From Cylicocyclus nassatus (taxonomy: Eukaryota > Nematoda > Chromadorea > Rhabditida > Strongylidae), in assembly GCA_958299035.1 (NCBI GenBank), contig CATQJL010000316.1, positions 34,971,441 to 35,035,440 of the forward strand: DNA of 64,000 nt, in the 5' to 3' direction. Position 1 is the stretch's first letter; every line of letters starts with the position of its first letter. The notes beneath the pieces are model-generated. The model was not told the origin of the DNA. It made no database searches and worked only from the letters and a program-made list of their open reading frames with translations. Shown one piece after another: positions 58,420 through 64,000 of the stretch. The position numbers and the translations under genes were made by a program.

Positions 58420-59400
58420 GATCCCACTTGGGAATAAGAAGAACGTATCAAGATAACCACGCTAAATACTTTTGGAAAAGAATGTTTCATAATGTGGTAG
58501 ATTTTGTAAACAAATTTCCTAGTTGCCAGAAGATCAAAATGCCGTCTGGAAATACAATTCGTGAAGAATTGGGTTCATTCCCAGTTCCTGTCAGACCATT
58601 TGTGCGCCTTCAAACCGACATAGGAGGCCCTTTACCTCAATGTATCAATGGAAACATTCATTTCCGTTACTAATTGCCCGTTCAGCAAGCTGATCACTTG
58701 TGCTGCTATCGCGGATCAAACAACAGATACTGTTGTGAAAGCCCAGATTAATGATGTGATTGCCAAACATGGTATCCCAAACGAATTCGTCTCCGACCGT
58801 GGTTCTAACTACACCAGTGAGATGTTCCCCAGAATCAACCAGACTTTGGGCATAGAGAACAAATTCACAACCAGTTACAACCACAAGGCGAATGGACAGG
58901 TCGAGAGAATAGTAAAGGTAATCGTGACGCCTTAACTTCCTGTTGTTCCGATACAAAGGAATCCTGGTCCGATTTCCTACAGCCAGTCGTTTTTGCATAT
59001 AATACCAGTATAAACGACGCTACTGGTTATAGCCCATATTTCGTTGCGTATGGTCGCCATCCAATAACTCGGAGCGATATTATCCATCAAATTCCTTCTA
59101 GGATTTCATACGCGACAGATAGTTTCGTCGACCAGATGACAGCAGCCCTACGAACAACAATTGTGCAAGTCGGGAACCAGATTGGCCAAGAAAACTGAGC
59201 GTTCAAATCAGGTGATTTTCATAATAAAGTATTTCCCAAGGTCATTTCCAGTGGTGACTTAGTTCTTATGCGACGATACCGTCCGTACAAAATTCACAAA
59301 CGGTCCTTTTATTGTCGTGTCTGTTGCTCGTCCCAACAATACTATCACTAATTTGGACAGATCGCTCCAGTGAACCGTTCATATGAATAGATCAAAAATC
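58420..59400 (+). pseudogene. pol integrase relic of element W
   Basis: Pieces in three frames resemble a Ty3/gypsy integrase: a zinc-binding remnant (FVNKFPSCQKIK, 58500-58540), a first catalytic Asp in LQTDIGGPLP (58610-58638), then in a new frame the second Asp in EFVSDRGSNYTS and the Glu in HKANGQVERIVK (58780-58920), then AYNTSINDATGYSPYFVAYG (58993-59052) and a GPF-type C-terminal module near 59300. At least three frameshifts and several stops make it non-functional. It directly follows the antisense-gene leader exon region near 58260, so gag, protease and reverse transcriptase have been deleted. Confidence 0.82.
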
Positions 59401-59579
59401 TGTTCCCATGGTTCGACATTCGCTAAGGTTTCTTCCCAAAAATTAAAAATGAAACACACACCATCAGAAACCTCAGAAAATGCTGAACAAACTCAGTTTC
59501 CCAAACGAACTCATCGTTTGCACCTAAGTAGATCATTCAGCGGATCCAAACATCGATTCCAAAGTAGAGGATGAATAAC

Positions 59580-60529
59580 TGCTCGCTAAATTTTTATATA
59601 CATTCGATTTTTTGCAATGAGTAGTTATTTATTCTCTATGGTTAGTTTGTTTCCCCTATTTTGCCGCACCTTTGCGTATTTACCTACCTTAAATTTTTTT
59701 GAACAGGCAATTCAAAGAAATTTTTCGCATTAGACACTCAAAACCCTTGAGTGACAAACAAATTTTGCCCTTATGTTGAATGAAAAAAAGTGTACAGTGC
59801 CCATTTCAACATATAAACTCGTTACGCCTCTGTTTTTACATGCAATTATTCACAGAAAATGTTACTGTGAACAAAATTTTGTAACTTTGTGAAATTACTA
59901 ATGAATTATGTTTTATGATTGCCTAGAGATCACTGTTAAAATTTTTCAACGTATATCATGAATTTATCACTGATTTATCACTAAATATTACCACCTTAAA
60001 ATAATTTGCTGTTAACCAGTTTATACCTTCTGCTTCGTATGTTCAGTAATTTCAAAGAACAATTTTTCTACATGCTGTCAACTCCACCCCAAATGGTAAA
60101 TCATTTGCCCCTTTGATCAACTCCATTTCTACCATGCCCCCAATATCAATCGGTCCATCTCCATTTCCTACACCTCCATTCCATTCCCTTGCCACCATCA
60201 TGTCGGGAACCCCACTCAAGTCAAGTGCATTTCTTCGCAGTCTCCTACACCTCCCTCAGCTACCTTCAAGCTCGAGGACGATCTTACTCAACGCCATGAG
60301 ATATTCTAAGTGAAGGTCGTGTCTGTTTGCAGTCTACCGGATCCATAACCTTAAAATTACTATGTATCTTCAATATACCCACAACATCATTTTATATGTT
60401 CTCGCCGTATATCACGTGCATATGCTAACGCACGTTACACGGAAGAACAGCAACCACGACAATGCCAACTACAACAATAATCCCCAAATATGTCACTAGC
60501 TCGAGGACGAGCTTCTCGAAGGAATGGAG
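59580..60529 (+). other. 3' non-coding part of element W
   Basis: No coding region. The section 60305-60529 matches the 3' regions of X and Y (CTAAGTGAAGGTCGTGTCTG, CTCGAGGACGAGCTTCTCGA) and ends in the polypurine tract. Confidence 0.6.
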
Positions 60530-60752
60530 ATGTCGGGTCCATTACAGCTGTCCCTCCTCTTGGTGCGGGTTGTAAAGCCCGCTGAAGGACAGTGACCCCC
60601 GACGACCGCGACCAGCAGGTTACACCCTGCAGGCTCTTCCCTTTTTTCCCCTTCCCCTGTAATTGTGCTAAATAATAAATATTAGTAAATTAAACTTATG
60701 TAACTACCCGCTACACATCAGGCAAAGGCAAGCCCAGCCTTTTAACCTGACA
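60530..60752 (+). repeat. 3' LTR of element W
   Basis: TGTCGGGTCC...TTTAACCTGACA, 223 bp, directly after GAAGGAATGGAGA. It is more diverged from the X and Y LTRs than those are from each other, in keeping with W being the oldest insertion. Confidence 0.9.
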
Positions 60753-63700
60753 CACATACGTATTTCAGCATTTGGCATTGCATTTTAATGGAAACTATTT
60801 GGTTCTTGTGAGACAAACATTTTTCGTCTCCAAAAAAGGGTGAGTGACTCTTCGTACGATGAGCAATTCCGAGGTGCGAGGTGTGAACACCTACGGCTAA
60901 GTGTCAAGTCTCGCACCTCCGCGTCTAGTATACTGTAGGAGGTGGAGGGGGGAGGGAGGATCCTTTTCATACGAATGCCCTCACATCATCTTTTGGCAAA
61001 GATCCAATGAATATTTACACCATGCCAGGTTTGGGCCCTCTGGCTCCATTCCAAAAGAATAAAATATATGAATTAGCTTTTGCAGTACCGCGATTGGATA
61101 AAATGAAAACGTGGGTGCTGTATGAATGTAAAAAGTGTTTTGCTGTGAAAAATAACATTATAATCGTTCTACTCACTATTTTTAGTAAGATTTAGGTCGA
61201 CATAATTCGATTTTCTTTTGCAAACGTTTTGAACTGATTTGAGTATTACCACATACCTCCCCGCCTTTCGGTATGACCTGGAAGTGCTGCCGTTCCCATA
61301 AGGGATATTGGAGGGTATGCAACCCAATGAAGCAAACTACATCATTATCACAATTGTGCCAATTGTTTGCGAGAATGAATTCGCTTCGGCCTGACATCTT
61401 TATTATGGTAGCTATTTCAAAGTTTTTTGAATTTTTAATTGTTTCGTACCCCCCCCCGCAAGCGCCGCCCGGGAGACGGTCGAATGGCGCGTATTGATCG
61501 ATTGTCATTAACTGGGAGAAGCAAGAAATAAGTTCAAATTTATTTCAATACTTTCCAGTTTCAACTGGTTATCCTCCATTATGCTTTCTGATGTACTACT
61601 AAAACTCTTGGAATCTGGAAACCTCGCTGTTGTAGAGAACTGATCTAGTCTGGAAATGAAGGCTTAGGGAACGCGCGCCTTTCGACATACACCCGCGCCG
61701 CCCGATAAGCTTTATAAATCAAGGTATTCTTTACTTTACGCACAGAATCAGAGGATTATTAACTCGAATGATTTAGAGATAATTTCAATGCGCTTATTCA
61801 TGTGCCTTGCGAATTCATTGTACATTTTTGATAGAACGTTTCATTTTAGTCCATTAGAATCGATAACTGGTCGTATCACCAGCGCCCCAGCACACCGCTA
61901 AAAGGTCAAGATGATCAGGGAGCATTCGTATAAAAAGCTCCCCCTCCCCTCTCTCCCCATCTAGGCGTAGTGGAGAATCTTACTCACTACGTGTGGAGAG
62001 GTGCGATGTAGGTGTGAGGTAGGTGCGAAGGCTAGGTGCGAAGTCCCCGATCGTATGAAAAGTCCCCCCCCCCTCTCCACAAAATGTTCAAAAATCGAAT
62101 AGCCGTTGATATTGCAGAAAACATACTGCGTTATCGAAAAAGCGATTGAGAACCCGTAAACCTGAACTCGGTCTTATTAAGGAGAAGGAAATTTCGAAAT
62201 CCTCTGAACGCGAATTTTGAACTTGGTTGGGTATTATGGTGCTGATCTCTGACTTTGCAACAAATAAATCTCACTACTGAAAAAAGCAACGTCGAAAACC
62301 CCTATAGTAAAATTTTGGTCGAGATTGAAGCAATTTTGCTACTGAACTTCAATTTCAAACTTTATTTGGAACTTCGGTTTCAGCATCTGAAGCGACACTG
62401 GATAAGAGAGCGGGACTTGTAATGTCTTGGTTTCCTGAGGAGCTCGTAATTATAGCTATTCCGAATGTGTTTGGCAGGCACATCACTTAGGTGCGAGTTT
62501 ATGGCTCGGGTAAGAAGCTTCCGCCCCCTCATTGAAGTGGATGGACACTATGCAGACGGAGTGACAATTTACAGATACCAGTTCATTCTGATTTCGTAGT
62601 TTGAACGTTCACAAAGAAGCTAACAACAAAAATTTTCAAAACTCTCAACAAGGCCCGAGTTCTGTTAAACATTCATCGCATTTCATGATTGGAAAAGTGA
62701 CATGAACAATTGAGCTACAAGTTGAACAACACCGCGTACAATCTGTATCAAATGCAGTGACCTTTTTGCGTGCGACTATGCATCCGCACTGCGGGGTCCT
62801 GACATGCCAAAAGCTCGAGGATGCTACACCAGGAGGATATTCCGACCGAACGAGACAATATAACTACTATGAATAGTAAACTCTAACAGCTCCCAATCTA
62901 GGGCAATCATATTATTATGAGAAAGTAAGACTTTTTGGCTATGATGTCCCAAAAATTTCAGTGAAGATACTTTGGAGTACACTATCCATTTTTCAAACCT
63001 TTATTCGTAGAATATTAGTTGTTAGCGGATGCAGCATGGTTAACTTTACAAATCTGATAGAAAACATAGGCAAGATGTAATTTGAATTGAGTCACACTGG
63101 CACAATCCGAAGGGTCATGCTGTGGCATCGTCAATGGTTGTCCCTGAAAGATATCTTCAACGATTGTGTCATCAAGTAATCAAGTACAACTTCACAGAAA
63201 CCCAGTGATCCATCTGATTTTTTTGGGAATAACTTCACAAGAAAACTGAAGGGCCTTCACTGACGCATTTTGGATGCCTTTACGCAGAAAATAATCTAGT
63301 AACAGGACGGTAAGAAGCCCCAACTAGGCAAGGTATCCCCCACTACAAAAAATTGGGGAGAGGAACTTACCTACCCGAGATATTCTCGCACCTCATGGAT
63401 GTGTGTCTGCGGGGTATGATTAGGCATAGCGCTCGCTGATTCCAGATGCTCCTTAGGATACAGCGCTAAGCTAAGCCCCCCCCCCCCCCACACACATTGC
63501 GCCTTTTTGGCATAGGGCCACGACATGCCAGAAAACCTTGCAAAACCTGAGGACATCGAGGCTGGCTCAGCGCCAGGATATGCTAAAAGAGGGCTGCGAG
63601 GCTCTGGAGCTAATGGAAAGAAAAAAAGATGGTTGTAATCGGGAGGATGAGGCAAATCTGAATATGAAAGTGCCGAATTAGAAATTCTCTTTCATGCAAA

Positions 63701-64000
63701 AATAATCCATAAACTTGGAAAATATGAAATCACTCGACTGGTAAAAAATTGTTATAGATTACAAGGATCGGGTAAATCCAAAATGCTGAACATCACTTTC
63801 TGAGTATGATTTAAATGCAGCAAAATATCTCTGATTGAGCAAAATATCTTCTGATATATCAATTATATAGATAAAATATCCAAATTACAAAAACATGTGC
63901 AGCGTCCTGTACACATTGATCGTTTAATAGACTAGCTGACCTTCATAGTCTTTTATCATTAAGGTCACATCCTCAGGGCATGATGTTCTCACTAAAAAAC
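60753..64000. other. No gene recognised
   Basis: Only short frames (largest 108 and 94 codons on the minus strand at 61182-61508 and 63371-63655), neither recognised. Segments 60840-60985 and 61920-62090 share ...GAGGTGCGA / CATACGA / runs of CCTCCCCC features and may belong to one dispersed repeat. Homopolymer C runs occur near 62067 and 63478. Confidence 0.4.

Larger units (their letters stand above)
42185..60752 (+). mobile_element. Element W: outer, 5'-truncated Ty3/gypsy-like retrotransposon hosting X and Y
   Basis: W's own DNA is 42185-43693, 50169-50197 and 57556-60752. After removing X and Y the sequence joins smoothly and matches the corresponding intron in X (TTCGATAAAATAAGATAATC at 46128-46147). 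W starts inside the region downstream of the antisense gene and lacks a 5' LTR. It carries antisense-gene exons, an integrase relic, a polypurine tract and a 3' LTR. It lacks gag and most of pol. Confidence 0.8.

Overview
The window looks like nematode nuclear DNA. A 22-base stretch at 25286-25307 (minus strand) matches the nematode SL1 trans-spliced leader at 21 positions, a multi-exon seven-transmembrane receptor of nematode chemoreceptor type lies at 36620-38236, introns are short GT-AG introns, and the rest is A+T-rich and crowded with Tc1/mariner, hAT, Helitron, Penelope and Ty3/gypsy relics. A parasitic clade V (strongylid) worm is my inference; species cannot be read from the sequence. 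There is no bacterial operon, rRNA gene or CRISPR locus.

Only two host genes are convincing. The first is a four-exon minus-strand gene at 8247-10242 for a 132-residue LEPROT/Vps55-family endosomal membrane protein, complete and in frame. The second is a seven-exon plus-strand serpentine receptor gene at 36620-38236, whose exon 5/6 junction does not read through in my splice model and may make it a pseudogene. A short plus-strand gene at 29698-30595 is possible.

The left two thirds (1-42 kb) is otherwise a mosaic of non-autonomous elements, many with terminal repeats and target duplications visible by eye: TA-flanked fold-back elements at 423-638, 20303-20660, 20663-21022, 21111-21315, 22354-23303 (a 950-bp palindrome), 27648-28244, 32840-33723 and 34695-35989 (a 1.3-kb palindrome); a hAT-like element with an 8-bp duplication at 6511-6882; Helitron-like elements at 3334-4491, 19341-19771 and 41263-41713; and an array of seven 26-bp hairpin repeats with unrelated spacers at 17267-17560.

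The right part (42.2-60.75 kb) is the most interesting region. It is a nest of three copies of one Ty3/gypsy-like LTR retrotransposon family. An outer, 5'-truncated copy (W, 42185-60752) was hit by two further copies, X (43694-50164) and Y (50198-57551), each with paired ~220-bp LTRs, a primer-binding site and a 4-bp target duplication. X carries a solo LTR of another element (47451-47866) just ahead of gag, and Y carries a Penelope-like retroelement (54036-56811) with inverted repeats and a 12-bp target duplication. All three copies carry, between the 5' end and gag, an ANTISENSE multi-exon gene with conserved GT-AG splice sites and a predicted coiled coil. It is not a retroelement protein I recognise. 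Every copy has lost part of the retroviral-type coding region (X and Y lack pol; W lacks gag and keeps only an integrase relic), yet all keep the antisense gene in recognisable, though broken, form.

All comparisons were made by eye without alignment tools, so identities are approximate.
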